DNA of 64,000 nucleotides, from the NCBI GenBank assembly GCA_035573855.1, contig DATLZU010000062.1, positions 62,001 to 126,000 on the forward strand. The letters are read 5' to 3'. How positions within the stretch are numbered: the stretch's first letter is position 1; the number at the start of each line of letters is the position of its first letter. The notes beneath the pieces are model-generated. The model was not told the DNA's origin and searched no databases. It was given only the letters and a program-made list of their open reading frames with translations. The position numbers and the translations under genes are program-made. Source of the stretch: DATLZU01 sp035573855. GTDB lineage: Bacteria; Nitrospirota; Nitrospiria; Nitrospirales; Nitrospiraceae. This document shows, piece after piece, positions 25,009 through 33,855 of the stretch.

Positions 25009-26949
25009 ATGACCTCGCGCACGATCTGCGTCACTCTCCAGGACGGTACCAAAAAAGAAGTGCCGGCCGGCTGCACCGTCGGCGAAGCCCTGGTTCGCGC
25101 CGGTGTGACCCTAGGATCGGCTATTCTAGCGGCTAAGGTCAATGGCCAGCCAGTCGATTTGGATCGAGTTCTCGTCGAGGATGCGACCATCGAACCCCTC
25201 ACCTTTGATTCGCCCGAGGGGAGAGAGGTCTATCGTCACAGCAGTACCCATATTATGGCCCAGGCGGTGAAAGAAGTGTTTCCGAGCGCGCAACTGGCGA
25301 TCGGTCCGGCTATCGAAGACGGCTTCTACTATGACTTCGCGTTCGAGCGCCCGTTCACGCCACAGGACTTGGAAAAGATCGAAGCCCGAGCGCTGGAGAT
25401 CATCAAGGCCGACCGGCCCTTCAGGCGGATGGAGCTGCCAAAGCAGCAGGCCATTCAGTTCTTCCGCGAACGGGGCGAGCCGTATAAAGCCGAAATGATC
25501 GAAGGATTCGAGGACCAAACCGTCTCGCTATACAGCCAAGGCGAGTTCATCGATCTGTGTCGGGGACCGCACCTGCCTTCGACCGGCCGGGTTGGTGCGC
25601 TGAAGATCCTCTCCAGCGCTGGAGCCTACTGGCGCGGGGACGAGCGGAATCCGATGCTGCAGCGGATTTACGGTACATCCTTTCCCACGCAAGCGGAGCT
25701 CGATGCGTATCTCGCTCGGCTCGAAGAAATCAAACGCCGGGATCACCGCAAGCTGGGGAAGGAGCTTGGCCTGATTACCATCCAGGACGAAATCGGGCCG
25801 GGCCTCGTGCTGTGGCACCCCAAGGGCGCGCTGATTCGCCTGTTGATCGAGAACTTCTGGCGTGAACAGCACCTGCGGAACGGATACGAGTTGGTCTATT
25901 CACCGCATATCGCGCGGTTGGATCTTTGGCGGACCAGCGGACACGTCGACTACTATCGCGACAACATGTTTGCGCCGATGAAGGTCGAAGGCAGCGAGTA
26001 TCAGCTCAAACCGATGAACTGTCCGTTCCATATTATGATCTACAAATCCCACCTGCGCAGCTACCGAGACCTTCCGATCCGGTACGGAGAATTGGGCACG
26101 GTGTATCGGTACGAGCGAACCGGCGTGCTGCATGGGCTGCTGCGCGTGCGGGGGTTTACGCAGGACGACGCGCACCTGTTCTGTCGTCCAGACCAGATCG
26201 AGACGGAGGTCAGCCGAGTCCTGGATTTTACGTTTTTCATCTTGCGGACCTTCGGGTTTTCGGAGTTTGAGGTCTATCTTTCAACCAGACCGGAGAAAGC
26301 CGTGGGCTCCGAGGAAAAATGGGCGCAGGCCACCGCCGCGCTGGAAGCAGCGCTCAAAGGACGGGGAGTGGCGTACCGTGTCGATCCGGGAGAAGGGGTG
26401 TTTTACGGCCCCAAGATCGATATCAAGATCAAGGACGCTCTCGGCCGATCTTGGCAGTGCTCCACAGTCCAGGTGGACTTCAACAACCCCGAGCGGTTCC
26501 AGTTGACCTACACAGGGGAGGACGGCAGGTCTCACCAGCCGATTATGATTCACCGGGCGTTGATGGGCTCCATTGAACGCTTTTTCGGCATTCTAATTGA
26601 ACACTACGCCGGCGCGTTTCCGGTCTGGCTGGCTCCTGTCCAGGCGATCGTCCTGTCGATTACTGACAAACACCGCGAGTATGCCGTCGGCGTACTCAAC
26701 CAGGTGAAAGCCGCCGGTTACCGGGCGGAAGCGGATTTGCGAAACGAAAAGGTGGGGTTCAAGATCCGGGAAGCGGAGAAGGCAAAGATTCCGTACATGC
26801 TGGTCGTAGGAGATCGGGAAACGCAGAGCGGCACGGTGTCGGTCCGCGGCCGAGCCGGGTCGAACCTCGGGAGCATGAGTGTCGCCGCTGTGCTGGATCT
26901 GCTCCGAACCGAGGCAGCTCAGCCCGTGCCGCTCACTACAACAACCTGA
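25009..26949 (+). CDS. thrS: Threonyl-tRNA synthetase
   Basis: Class II synthetase charging tRNA-Thr. The ATG at 25009 starts an N-terminal TGS domain (ICVTLQDGTKKEVPAG). The editing domain follows with HSSTHIMAQAV (HxxxH) and GPAIEDGFYYDF, then the catalytic core with MNCPFHIMIY (zinc Cys), YRYERTGVLHGLLRVRGFTQDDAH (motif 2) and IMIHRALMGSIERFFGILIEHY (motif 3). The C-terminal anticodon domain carries FKIREAEKAKIPYMLVVGD. 646 residues, normal. It leads the thrS-infC-rpmI-rplT cluster; infC begins 16 bp after its stop. Confidence 0.97.
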   Translation: MTSRTICVTLQDGTKKEVPAGCTVGEALVRAGVTLGSAILAAKVNGQPVDLDRVLVEDATIEPLTFDSPEGREVYRHSSTHIMAQAVKEVFPSAQLAIGPAIEDGFYYDFAFERPFTPQDLEKIEARALEIIKADRPFRRMELPKQQAIQFFRERGEPYKAEMIEGFEDQTVSLYSQGEFIDLCRGPHLPSTGRVGALKILSSAGAYWRGDERNPMLQRIYGTSFPTQAELDAYLARLEEIKRRDHRKLGKELGLITIQDEIGPGLVLWHPKGALIRLLIENFWREQHLRNGYELVYSPHIARLDLWRTSGHVDYYRDNMFAPMKVEGSEYQLKPMNCPFHIMIYKSHLRSYRDLPIRYGELGTVYRYERTGVLHGLLRVRGFTQDDAHLFCRPDQIETEVSRVLDFTFFILRTFGFSEFEVYLSTRPEKAVGSEEKWAQATAALEAALKGRGVAYRVDPGEGVFYGPKIDIKIKDALGRSWQCSTVQVDFNNPERFQLTYTGEDGRSHQPIMIHRALMGSIERFFGILIEHYAGAFPVWLAPVQAIVLSITDKHREYAVGVLNQVKAAGYRAEADLRNEKVGFKIREAEKAKIPYMLVVGDRETQSGTVSVRGRAGSNLGSMSVAAVLDLLRTEAAQPVPLTTTT

Positions 26950-26965
26950 TAGAGAGAGGTGGCTT

Positions 26966-27475
26966 ATCGTACCTAAGCTTCGCGTCAATAGAGAGATCAG
27001 GGTCCGAGAAGTTCGGGTGATCGGACCGGACGGCGAACAATTGGGCATCATGCCCACGCCGGACGCCTTCAGACAGGCTCAAGAAATGGGATACGATCTG
27101 GTGGAGGTGGCGCCGACTTCCCAGCCGCCGGTCTGCCGGATCATGGACTACGGCAAGTATAAGTATGAGCTGAGCAAGAAGGAACATCAGAGCCGCCGTC
27201 ACCAGAAGTCCACCCAGGTCAAAGAGATCAAGCTCAGACCGCGGACCGACAAGCACGACTTAGAGATCAAGATTCGCCAGATCAAGGGCTTCTTGGCCGA
27301 AGGCAATAAGACCAAAGTCACCTTGATGTTTCGGGGCCGCGAAATGGCGAACCAAGAGATGGGACGGGCTGTGATGAACACGGTGATCGAACAGTTGGCT
27401 GATTCGGGAACCATCGAGTACGCCCCGCGCATGGAAGGTCGCAGTCTTATCATGATCATCGCGCCGAAATCATAG
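26966..27475 (+). CDS. infC: Translation initiation factor IF-3, rare ATC start
   Basis: IF-3 keeps 30S and 50S apart and proofreads initiator tRNA and start codon. The protein has RVNREIRVREVRVIGPDGEQLGI, YDLVEVAPTSQPPVCRIMDYGKYKYE, the long linker, and the C-terminal domain KEIKLRPRTDKHDLEIKIRQIKGFL. No ATG, GTG or TTG fits the family N-terminus. The only start consistent with length (169 residues) and spacing is ATC at 26966-26968, preceded by GAGAGAGGTGG. A non-canonical start (ATT/ATC) in infC underlies IF-3 autoregulation in E. coli, so the same control is likely here. Confidence 0.93.
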   Translation: MVPKLRVNREIRVREVRVIGPDGEQLGIMPTPDAFRQAQEMGYDLVEVAPTSQPPVCRIMDYGKYKYELSKKEHQSRRHQKSTQVKEIKLRPRTDKHDLEIKIRQIKGFLAEGNKTKVTLMFRGREMANQEMGRAVMNTVIEQLADSGTIEYAPRMEGRSLIMIIAPKS

Positions 27476-27596
27476 GGACCATGAGGGTGATAGGTGACGC
27501 GTTAAGAAGCAGCAGCCATCTGTCTACGCACGGCGCCTCATACACCGCGAACGACTGAGAAAGACGGAGAGGGTGGAGAAAGAGAAAGGACGAATC

Positions 27597-27800
27597 ATGG
27601 CCAGACAGAAACTGAAGACGCATTCGGGAGCCAGCAAGCGCTTCAGCCGCAGCGGAACCGGCAAGGTAATGAGGAGAAGATCTGGGCGACGCCATCTGCT
27701 CACCGGCAAGGCGCGTGACCGAAAGCGCCGTTTGAAAAGCGTGACGACCCTCGAGGATGCCGCAGCACGCACAGCCAACCGGCTCCTTCCCTATAACTGA
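27597..27800 (+). CDS. rpmI: 50S ribosomal protein L35
   Basis: A 67-residue basic protein: MARQKLKTHSGASKRFSRSGTGKVMRRRSGRRHLLTGK, typical of L35. The ATG at 27597 has AAAGGACGAATC just upstream; an in-frame ATG eight codons earlier is less likely. It is followed 50 bp later by rplT. In many bacteria L20 represses this operon by binding its mRNA leader; the 121-bp infC-rpmI gap could hold such a site, though I see no convincing pseudoknot. Confidence 0.96.
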   Translation: MARQKLKTHSGASKRFSRSGTGKVMRRRSGRRHLLTGKARDRKRRLKSVTTLEDAAARTANRLLPYN

Positions 27801-27850
27801 CGGAAAATTTCACGGAATTCACCTGAGATCGACTGAAAGGAGCACAGACG

Positions 27851-28219
27851 ATGCCGCGCGCGAAAGGCGGACCCAAGACCAGGCAGCGACGAAAAAAGAG
27901 ACTGAAGTTGGCAAAAGGGCAATACGGTGCCAAAAGCCGCCTTTTCCGCACAGCGACGGAATCGGTGGACAAGGGGCAAGCGTACGCCTATGTCGGCCGA
28001 AGAAAACGCAAGCGGGACTTCCGCCGGCTCTGGATCGCACGGATCAGCGCCGCAGCGCGGTTGCAAGGATTGACCTATAGTCGCTTCATGAACGGACTTC
28101 GCAAAGCCAACATCCTGCTGGACCGGAAAGTCCTCTCGGACATGGCGATCAAGGATCCTTCCGGATTCGAAAGATTGATCGGGCTGGCCAAGCAGCAGGT
28201 GGCAGTGGCAAGCGCCTGA
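27851..28219 (+). CDS. rplT: 50S ribosomal protein L20
   Basis: A 122-residue basic protein: MPRAKGGPKTRQRRKKRLKLAKGQYGAKSRLFRTA, AYVGRRKRKRDFRRLWIARI, GLTYSRFMNGLRKANILLDRKVLSDMA. It is classic L20, an early 23S-binding assembly protein, and is preceded by GAAAGGAGCACAGACG. It is the last gene of thrS-infC-rpmI-rplT. Unlike many bacteria, pheS does not follow on the same strand; pheT converges on rplT from the opposite strand 75 bp away. Confidence 0.97.
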   Translation: MPRAKGGPKTRQRRKKRLKLAKGQYGAKSRLFRTATESVDKGQAYAYVGRRKRKRDFRRLWIARISAAARLQGLTYSRFMNGLRKANILLDRKVLSDMAIKDPSGFERLIGLAKQQVAVASA

Positions 28220-28294
28220 GCGTCGATCCCTGTGTTCGCGTGGGTCGGCGCCAGTCGTAAAGCCGGGCCGAGGCCGACCGACGGCGAGGTGACG

Positions 28295-30016
28295 TTATTC
28301 TTCACTTCCTGCTAGTCGATCCACTTCGAGCTCGAACGCCACCACAGGGACGCCGATCTGCCAACGCTCCAGTACTTCGGGATGGAGTTCCCCGATCAAT
28401 CCCAATGCCTGCCCTCCCGACATGATCCGACCGGCTCGGCCTTCCAGGAACGACGGATGGGTTACAGACTCCAAGGTATAGGGCCGATCGAGATAGAATA
28501 ACAGCAGGTCCAGGCAAGAGTGGATTTCGGAGAAGTTCGCTCCGGCGTGGGCAATCAGAGCCCCGAGCACCACCAGCGTGCGTGAACCCGTATCTTCATG
28601 TGGATCGGGCACCGCAGTTTCTCCAACTTCGAACAACCGATGTGGGTAGAAGGCACGGCTAGAAGCAGCTTCGACACGGAGGAGCGAGGGCGTGAGCCAC
28701 TGCCGCAGACAGGAAAAGCTTTGGGACATCACATTTTCCACCTCGACGACCTTGTCCCATTCAGTACCGGCCAGGCGCATGTGCGTGCACAGTTCCTGGC
28801 GTGAAGCCATGATGTTCGAGATGATTTCTTGAAACCCCATTCCAATCATGAGGTCCCGCACCTTGTCGGCCCACTGCTCCAATCGGGACAGGCTTCCCAC
28901 CGTAAACTGTGAAGGCATCACCGGCACAAACGCGTCATAGCCCAGGCTGATCGCGACGTCTTCGACCGCGTCGACAGCATGCATGAGATCGTTCCGATAG
29001 GGAGGCAGCTTCACCGAGACCTTGTCGCGCGTGGTTGTGATCGTATAGCCGTACGCGCGCAGGGCCCTGCCGATCCTCTGCGCGCCCAGCGGCTGCCCGA
29101 GCGCTGCCTCGATCGCTTCCACGCGAATCGTTTGAACTCTCCCGAGATCTTTGGGTGTCGTGACGGTCTTGCCCAGGGGCGTCTTGTACGGATACGTCAC
29201 CTCGATTGGGCTGATCGCGGCACCGCGATCGGCCAAATTGACGGCGAGAATATTCAGCGTCAACACCACCATCGGCAGATCGGTTCCCGTCACCTCCACG
29301 AACAGCTCGCGGTCGCCGACCTGAACTTCGCCGATCTCCCGGCTGTTGATGATCGGCGGGAAAGACAATACTTGCCCTGCGGCGTCCCGGAGCAACGGGA
29401 CCCGATCGTGGCCAGCCAGAATCGACCCGTATTCCAATCCCTTGGGATGGACGACCAGGATCTCTCCGAGGGTCATCTTGGAGTCCAGCCCCAACGGAGT
29501 GAAGCTTGCGTCCTCCGGTTTCACAAGTTCATACGTGACGGGAAAGACAATGCGAGGAAGCCGATAGAGACCGATCGAGACCGTCCGCCGCTTGCGCCCG
29601 AAAATCTCGGCGAGTTTTTCCTGGGTTTGGATCAATTGCGCCAGGCCTTCGCCGGTGACCTCATAGCCGCTGGCCGTGCAGGCCGCGACATAGGGACGAA
29701 CCGACTCCAGACCAGGCGAGACGACGAGGCGACGCTTAGGCTGCCGGGTCGGAGAGAAGCACGGATAAGCCGGTGCACGACCCTGGAGCTTGATTCTGAT
29801 CTGACGGGCAATTCCTTCGCAACACCACAGATCTGGCCTGTTGCTGTCCTGGAGTTCGATCCGCAGCTCGCCCGTCTCGATGTTCTGGCCCTTCAACTCG
29901 CCCTTGACCAACGGAAGCCAGGCTTCCAGCTGTTCCGTCGTGATGCAGCGGCGGGATCGAGCCGGCCCGGCGATCAACTGCTCGAGGTCTTGGCGGTTGA
30001 CGGAAATGGTGGGCAT
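28295..30016 (-). CDS. pheT: Phenylalanyl-tRNA synthetase beta subunit, archaeal/eukaryal type
   Basis: Beta subunit of PheRS. The protein starts MPTISVNRQDLEQLI and is only 573 residues, against about 800 for bacterial PheT. It lacks the N-terminal OB tRNA-binding domain and the C-terminal FDX-ACB domain. It contains the compact B1 (ITTEQLEAWLPLVKGELKGQ, IELQDSNRPDLWCCEGIARQIR), B3/B4 and B5 regions, PPYRNDLMHAVDAVEDVAISLGYD, and a C-terminal catalytic-like fold. This architecture is that of archaeal/eukaryal PheT, also known in spirochaetes. It follows pheS after an 80-bp gap containing a repeat hairpin. Confidence 0.92.
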   Translation of the reverse strand: MPTISVNRQDLEQLIAGPARSRRCITTEQLEAWLPLVKGELKGQNIETGELRIELQDSNRPDLWCCEGIARQIRIKLQGRAPAYPCFSPTRQPKRRLVVSPGLESVRPYVAACTASGYEVTGEGLAQLIQTQEKLAEIFGRKRRTVSIGLYRLPRIVFPVTYELVKPEDASFTPLGLDSKMTLGEILVVHPKGLEYGSILAGHDRVPLLRDAAGQVLSFPPIINSREIGEVQVGDRELFVEVTGTDLPMVVLTLNILAVNLADRGAAISPIEVTYPYKTPLGKTVTTPKDLGRVQTIRVEAIEAALGQPLGAQRIGRALRAYGYTITTTRDKVSVKLPPYRNDLMHAVDAVEDVAISLGYDAFVPVMPSQFTVGSLSRLEQWADKVRDLMIGMGFQEIISNIMASRQELCTHMRLAGTEWDKVVEVENVMSQSFSCLRQWLTPSLLRVEAASSRAFYPHRLFEVGETAVPDPHEDTGSRTLVVLGALIAHAGANFSEIHSCLDLLLFYLDRPYTLESVTHPSFLEGRAGRIMSGGQALGLIGELHPEVLERWQIGVPVVAFELEVDRLAGSEE

Positions 30017-30029
30017 GCTCTTGTACGAT

Positions 30030-30082
30030 GGTTTGTTTGGCGGTTTTGGTTTGTTTGGGAATCAGAATGAACCAAACAAACC
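30030..30082 (-). promoter_or_regulatory. Alternative-pairing hairpin element between pheS and pheT
   Basis: Read on the minus strand (mRNA sense), GGTTTGTTTGG (30082-30072) can pair perfectly with CCAAACAAACC at 30058-30048 across a 13-nt loop. It can equally pair with a second identical CCAAACAAACC at 30040-30030. The two pairings exclude each other. The element ends 14 bp before the pheT start codon, so it could influence pheT translation or termination. Confidence 0.5.
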
Positions 30083-30096
30083 GGACGAACCGTTCT

Positions 30097-31662
30097 TTAA
30101 AACTTTCCGCGCGTCATCCTAATCAGTTCCAAATCCGCGGTGAACAGATCGCGGATGTCGTGGATGCCCAGCGCGACCATGGCCATGCGGTCGAGACCCA
30201 GACCCCAGGCGATCACCGGCACCGTGACACCCAAGGGCAGGGTGACTTCCGGCCGAAAGAGGCCGGCACCGCCCAGTTCCATCCACCCCAAACGCGGGTG
30301 CCGGACATGCAGTTCGACCGACGGCTCGGTGAAAGGGAAGTAGGCCGGAAGAAATTTGCTTTCCTTCGCCTGGGCCACTTCCCGCGCAAAGAGATCGAGC
30401 AGGCCGAGCAAGGTCCGGAAATTGATGTCTTCGCCTAACACAATCCCCTCGATCTGGAAAAAGTCAGTGGCGTGGGTCGCATCGACCGCATCGTACCGAA
30501 AACAGCGGGCGATCGAAAAATATTTGCCTGGTATGGAGGGATCGGATGCCAGCGTTCTGGCGGAAACGGCGGTTCCCTGGCTCCGGAGAACCAGCCGCAA
30601 CGTGCGCCGCGTGTCGAACCGATACCCCCATCCAGTCGATCCGGTCTTGCCGCCGGCTTCGTGGATCGCCGCCACCCGAGCTCGAAGCTTCAGCTCCCGC
30701 GGATCGTCCGAACGGGCATGGGTTGGTTCTTTGACAAAATAGACGTCGTGGATATCCCGAGCCGGATGGAACTGTGGCATGAACAGGGCGTCCATGTTCC
30801 AAAATTCGGTCTCGACCAAAGGGCCGCGCATCTCCCGAAACCCCATGCTGACGAGTTTGTGTTTGACCAGATCGAGGAATTCCCGGTATGGGTGCCGTTT
30901 GCCGGCGGCAATCCGAGGAGGCCGCAGGGTAATGGTATATTTTCTAAACCGCTTGGTGCGCCAAGTCCCATCTTTCAGCAGCTCGGGTGTCAATTGCGAA
31001 ACCTCCTCCATCGCGCCCTGCTGTATGGTCAGTCCGGCGGCTTGCTCACCCGTTGGAGTCAAACGATAGGATCGGGTCACGCGCTCGTCGATCCGGAATG
31101 GCTCGCGGGCATTGCCGCGCCTCACGGCATGCTGTCGGATGACCTGGCGCAGGGCTTCCGGAAATGTATCGAGTTCACGGGAGGTCCCGCGGAGTTGTTG
31201 GAGTAATGCCCGCAACGCTTCCGCCGTCGGGCTGGCCCGACCGGTGGCCTCGATGCACCCGCCCTGGACGATCAACACGGCGCCCTCCTTTTTCAGGCAG
31301 CCGATCGCGCCGCTGATCTCGCTCGGCTCCAACCCCTCCCGGGATTGAATATCCTGAATCGTCAGCCGCCTGCCGGTCGCAGCGGCTTCGCGGGCAGCCG
31401 ACAGGATGCGCTCGATTGGGGCATTGTGCTCCAGGTAGTGCTCACCGATTTTGGTGAGTGACACCACCGGCGTGACCGTTTCCGCCTCGACGGCGATCAG
31501 GCCCTTGGTTAGCAGCCATTCGACGGCCATACTTAACTGTGACGTGTCAAGTCCGGTCGCCTGAGCGATCTGTTCGATCCGCAGGACCGACCCCTGCCCG
31601 AACGCCATAAGAACCTTGATTTCAAGTGGATGCAGGCTGTCGATGAGAGAAGAGATATTCAC
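30097..31662 (-). CDS. pheS: Phenylalanyl-tRNA synthetase alpha subunit, archaeal/eukaryal type
   Basis: Catalytic subunit charging tRNA-Phe. From a GTG at 31662 it has about 521 residues, longer than bacterial PheS (about 340). The N-terminal 200 residues are winged-helix modules (LHPLEIKVLMAFGQG, LTKIGEHYLEHNAP, KKEGAVLIVQGG). The core shows FREMRGPLVETEFWNMDALFMPQFHPARDIHDVYF, FRYDAVDATHATDFFQIEG (motif 2), WMELGGAGLFRPEV and GLGLDRMAMVALGIHDIRDLF (motif 3). The wHTH-bearing long form is characteristic of archaeal/eukaryal PheS. It follows rpe by 10 bp in the fmt-rsmB-rpe-pheS-pheT run. Longer in-frame starts would intrude into rpe. Confidence 0.92.
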   Translation of the reverse strand: MNISSLIDSLHPLEIKVLMAFGQGSVLRIEQIAQATGLDTSQLSMAVEWLLTKGLIAVEAETVTPVVSLTKIGEHYLEHNAPIERILSAAREAAATGRRLTIQDIQSREGLEPSEISGAIGCLKKEGAVLIVQGGCIEATGRASPTAEALRALLQQLRGTSRELDTFPEALRQVIRQHAVRRGNAREPFRIDERVTRSYRLTPTGEQAAGLTIQQGAMEEVSQLTPELLKDGTWRTKRFRKYTITLRPPRIAAGKRHPYREFLDLVKHKLVSMGFREMRGPLVETEFWNMDALFMPQFHPARDIHDVYFVKEPTHARSDDPRELKLRARVAAIHEAGGKTGSTGWGYRFDTRRTLRLVLRSQGTAVSARTLASDPSIPGKYFSIARCFRYDAVDATHATDFFQIEGIVLGEDINFRTLLGLLDLFAREVAQAKESKFLPAYFPFTEPSVELHVRHPRLGWMELGGAGLFRPEVTLPLGVTVPVIAWGLGLDRMAMVALGIHDIRDLFTADLELIRMTRGKF

Positions 31663-31672
31663 CCGGCCTCGC

Positions 31673-32383
31673 TTACCGATGCACTGACATAGTCTGCGGA
31701 TTTCGAGGGAGAGACGCGGATTGCCCAGCAGCGCGCAACGCGGCGATGACCGCTCCGTAGTCGTCGGCGGAGAAGATGGCCGACCCGGACACGAGAATAT
31801 CCGCACCAGCCTGAATGATCGGCCCCGCATTGTCCGGTTTCACCCCGCCGTCGACTTCCAGCACCGCCGGGCTTTTCATGCGCTCGATAAGCCGCCGGGC
31901 TTGTGTGATCTTTTGCAGCGACGAAGGGATGAACCGCTGCCCGCCAAATCCGGGATTCACCGACATGATCAGCACCAGATCGGTGTCGCGCACGATCTCT
32001 TCCACAAAGCTGATCGGGGTCGCCGGATTCAAGGAAACGCCGGCTTTAACGCCGCGTTCCTTGATTGATTCAACGGTGCGATGCAGATGCGGACAGGTTT
32101 CAACATGGACGGTCAAGTAGTCGGCGCCCGCGGCGGCGAATTCCGCAATGAACGCATCCGGATTGGTCATCATCAAATGGACATCCAGCGGGAGTTTGGT
32201 CACTTTCCGCAGCGCTTCCACAATAGGAGGCCCCACCGTCAAATTGGGGACGAAGTGTCCGTCCATTACGTCGATGTGAAGCAGATCAGCGCCCCCTTGC
32301 TCGACACGCGCAATTTCATCGGCCAGCCGGGCGAAGTCTGCGGAAAGAATGGACGGGGCGATGCGGATCGGTGGACGATTCAT
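31673..32383 (-). CDS. rpe: Ribulose-phosphate 3-epimerase
   Basis: Interconverts ribulose-5-phosphate and xylulose-5-phosphate in the pentose phosphate and Calvin pathways. The ATG at 32383 begins MNRPPIRIAPSILSADFARL. It continues with HIDVMDGHFVPNLTVGPP, DVHLMMTNP, VLIMSVNPGFGGQ, and VDGGVKPDN, the metal and phosphate-binding residues of the TIM barrel. It is 236 residues. The start ATG shares its A with the rsmB TGA stop (TGATG), so it is translationally coupled. Confidence 0.95.
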   Translation of the reverse strand: MNRPPIRIAPSILSADFARLADEIARVEQGGADLLHIDVMDGHFVPNLTVGPPIVEALRKVTKLPLDVHLMMTNPDAFIAEFAAAGADYLTVHVETCPHLHRTVESIKERGVKAGVSLNPATPISFVEEIVRDTDLVLIMSVNPGFGGQRFIPSSLQKITQARRLIERMKSPAVLEVDGGVKPDNAGPIIQAGADILVSGSAIFSADDYGAVIAALRAAGQSASLPRNPQTMSVHR

Positions 32384-33840
32384 CAGGCGACTCTCCGCAG
32401 ACGGGCGGCAAAGAAGACATCCATGGCTTGCTCGTTGAGCATTGTGAAGAGATCTCCTCGGCTGGTCAACAACGGGAGACCGGTTGGGGGCAGCCACGGT
32501 CCCACGCTTTCACGTCGAAACTCGGCGTGGGCTTGGCAGAAGGACTCGATGACCTGTTCGTTTTCCTCCGTCTCGGTCGAACACGTACTATAGACTAACA
32601 CCCCGCCGGGCCGCAAGAGAGCGCTGACCGCTTCCAGAAGTTCGCGCTGCAACCTTTGGTGTCGTTCCAGCCTTGCGGCCTGTTTCCGCCATTTCGCTTC
32701 CGGATGGCGCCGCAGGACACCGAGCCCGCTGCACGGGACATCCAGCAAGATCCGGTCAAACGGCGCGTTGAACGGTAGCGTCCGGATGTTTCTTCCGCGT
32801 TCCCGCCTTTCAGCCATCATGGCGAGTTGTCTGGCATCTGCCACGACCGATCGGACAATTGAGACACCCAAACGCCGGCAATTGTCTTCTACTTTTCGGA
32901 TCCGCTGCGGACTCCGGTCCACGGCGATGATTTCGCCTCGATTCTGCATCAGGGCGGCCAGATGGGTGGTTTTTCCTCCAGGCGCGGCGCAGGCATCGAG
33001 CACACGCTCACCTGGTTGCGGGTCGAGCAACAACGGAATCAATTGGCCAGCCTCATCCTCGACATAAAACGCTCCGGTACGGAATCCCGGCAGCTCCGTG
33101 ACCGAGCCACACTTGTCGAGCACGATTCCTACGGGACTGACGGCGGTCGCACGGGCGTCAATCCCGGCGCGAGCGAACCACTCGATCAGGGCCTCCCGAC
33201 TTATGCGCAGGGTATTGACGCGGATGGTGAGCGGGGGGATCTCACTCACGGTGCGGCACAGCCGTTCGGCTTGGCTCGGGCCGAACCGCTCCAGCCAGCG
33301 CCGTACCAACCACTCCGGACAGGAATACCGGACGGCTAGCGCGGCGACCGGGTGGGTCGCCGCGTCGGGCCAGGCGGGCTGCGCGGTGCGGAGCAGGGTT
33401 CGCAGGACGGCGTTGACGAATCCACTCCAATCGCGGCCGAGCCGGGCGCGGAACAGCTTGACGATCTGTACGGATTCGTGGACCGCCGCGGAATCGGGGA
33501 TGGTATCCAGATAGAGCAGTTGATAGGCGCCGAGGCGCAGCGCCGTCTTCACGACGGCGGGGAGTCGCTCGATCGGACGATCCATGACCTGAGTCAGACG
33601 CCAATCGATCATGCCTCGTCGGCGGAGCACGCCATACGTGAGCTCGGTGGCCAATGCCCGTTCGCGGGAGTCCTGACGGATATGTCGAAGCGCAGCGCCC
33701 AGCGCTTCGTCCGCTGGAATCTGCTTCAGCTCCGTCTCGATGAGCGCACGGAGTGCAGTTGATCTGGCGTCCAACCGGGAGCCAGAATAGGCGAGCAGCG
33801 ACGAGCGGTGGCCGAGGTCGGGGTTCGCCTTCATGTTCAC
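32383..33840 (-). CDS. rsmB: 16S rRNA m5C967 methyltransferase RsmB (Sun/Fmu)
   Basis: SAM-dependent methyltransferase with an N-terminal NusB-like RNA-binding domain (residues about 20-155: RALIETELKQIPADEALGAALR, YGVLRRRGMIDW, VVKTALRLGAYQLLYLDTIPDSAAV). A C-terminal RsmB catalytic domain has DACAAPGGKTTHLA, DVPCSGLGVLRRHPEAKW with the release Cys, and YSTCSTETEENEQV with the nucleophilic Cys. The 485 residues fall in the family range. It sits 15 bp after fmt and overlaps rpe by 1 bp. Confidence 0.94.
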   Translation of the reverse strand: MNMKANPDLGHRSSLLAYSGSRLDARSTALRALIETELKQIPADEALGAALRHIRQDSRERALATELTYGVLRRRGMIDWRLTQVMDRPIERLPAVVKTALRLGAYQLLYLDTIPDSAAVHESVQIVKLFRARLGRDWSGFVNAVLRTLLRTAQPAWPDAATHPVAALAVRYSCPEWLVRRWLERFGPSQAERLCRTVSEIPPLTIRVNTLRISREALIEWFARAGIDARATAVSPVGIVLDKCGSVTELPGFRTGAFYVEDEAGQLIPLLLDPQPGERVLDACAAPGGKTTHLAALMQNRGEIIAVDRSPQRIRKVEDNCRRLGVSIVRSVVADARQLAMMAERRERGRNIRTLPFNAPFDRILLDVPCSGLGVLRRHPEAKWRKQAARLERHQRLQRELLEAVSALLRPGGVLVYSTCSTETEENEQVIESFCQAHAEFRRESVGPWLPPTGLPLLTSRGDLFTMLNEQAMDVFFAARLRRVA

Positions 33841-33855
33841 TGTATCACAGTCCTC

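Noticed and set aside
27476..27596. L20-binding pseudoknot in the rpmI leader
   Set aside because: Expected from other bacteria, but I could not identify convincing long-range pairing by eye.
28220..28294. GGTCGGC...GCCGACC inverted repeat between convergent rplT and pheT as a terminator
   Set aside because: The stem is only 7 bp with a 23-nt loop and no T run, so it is not supportable as an intrinsic terminator.
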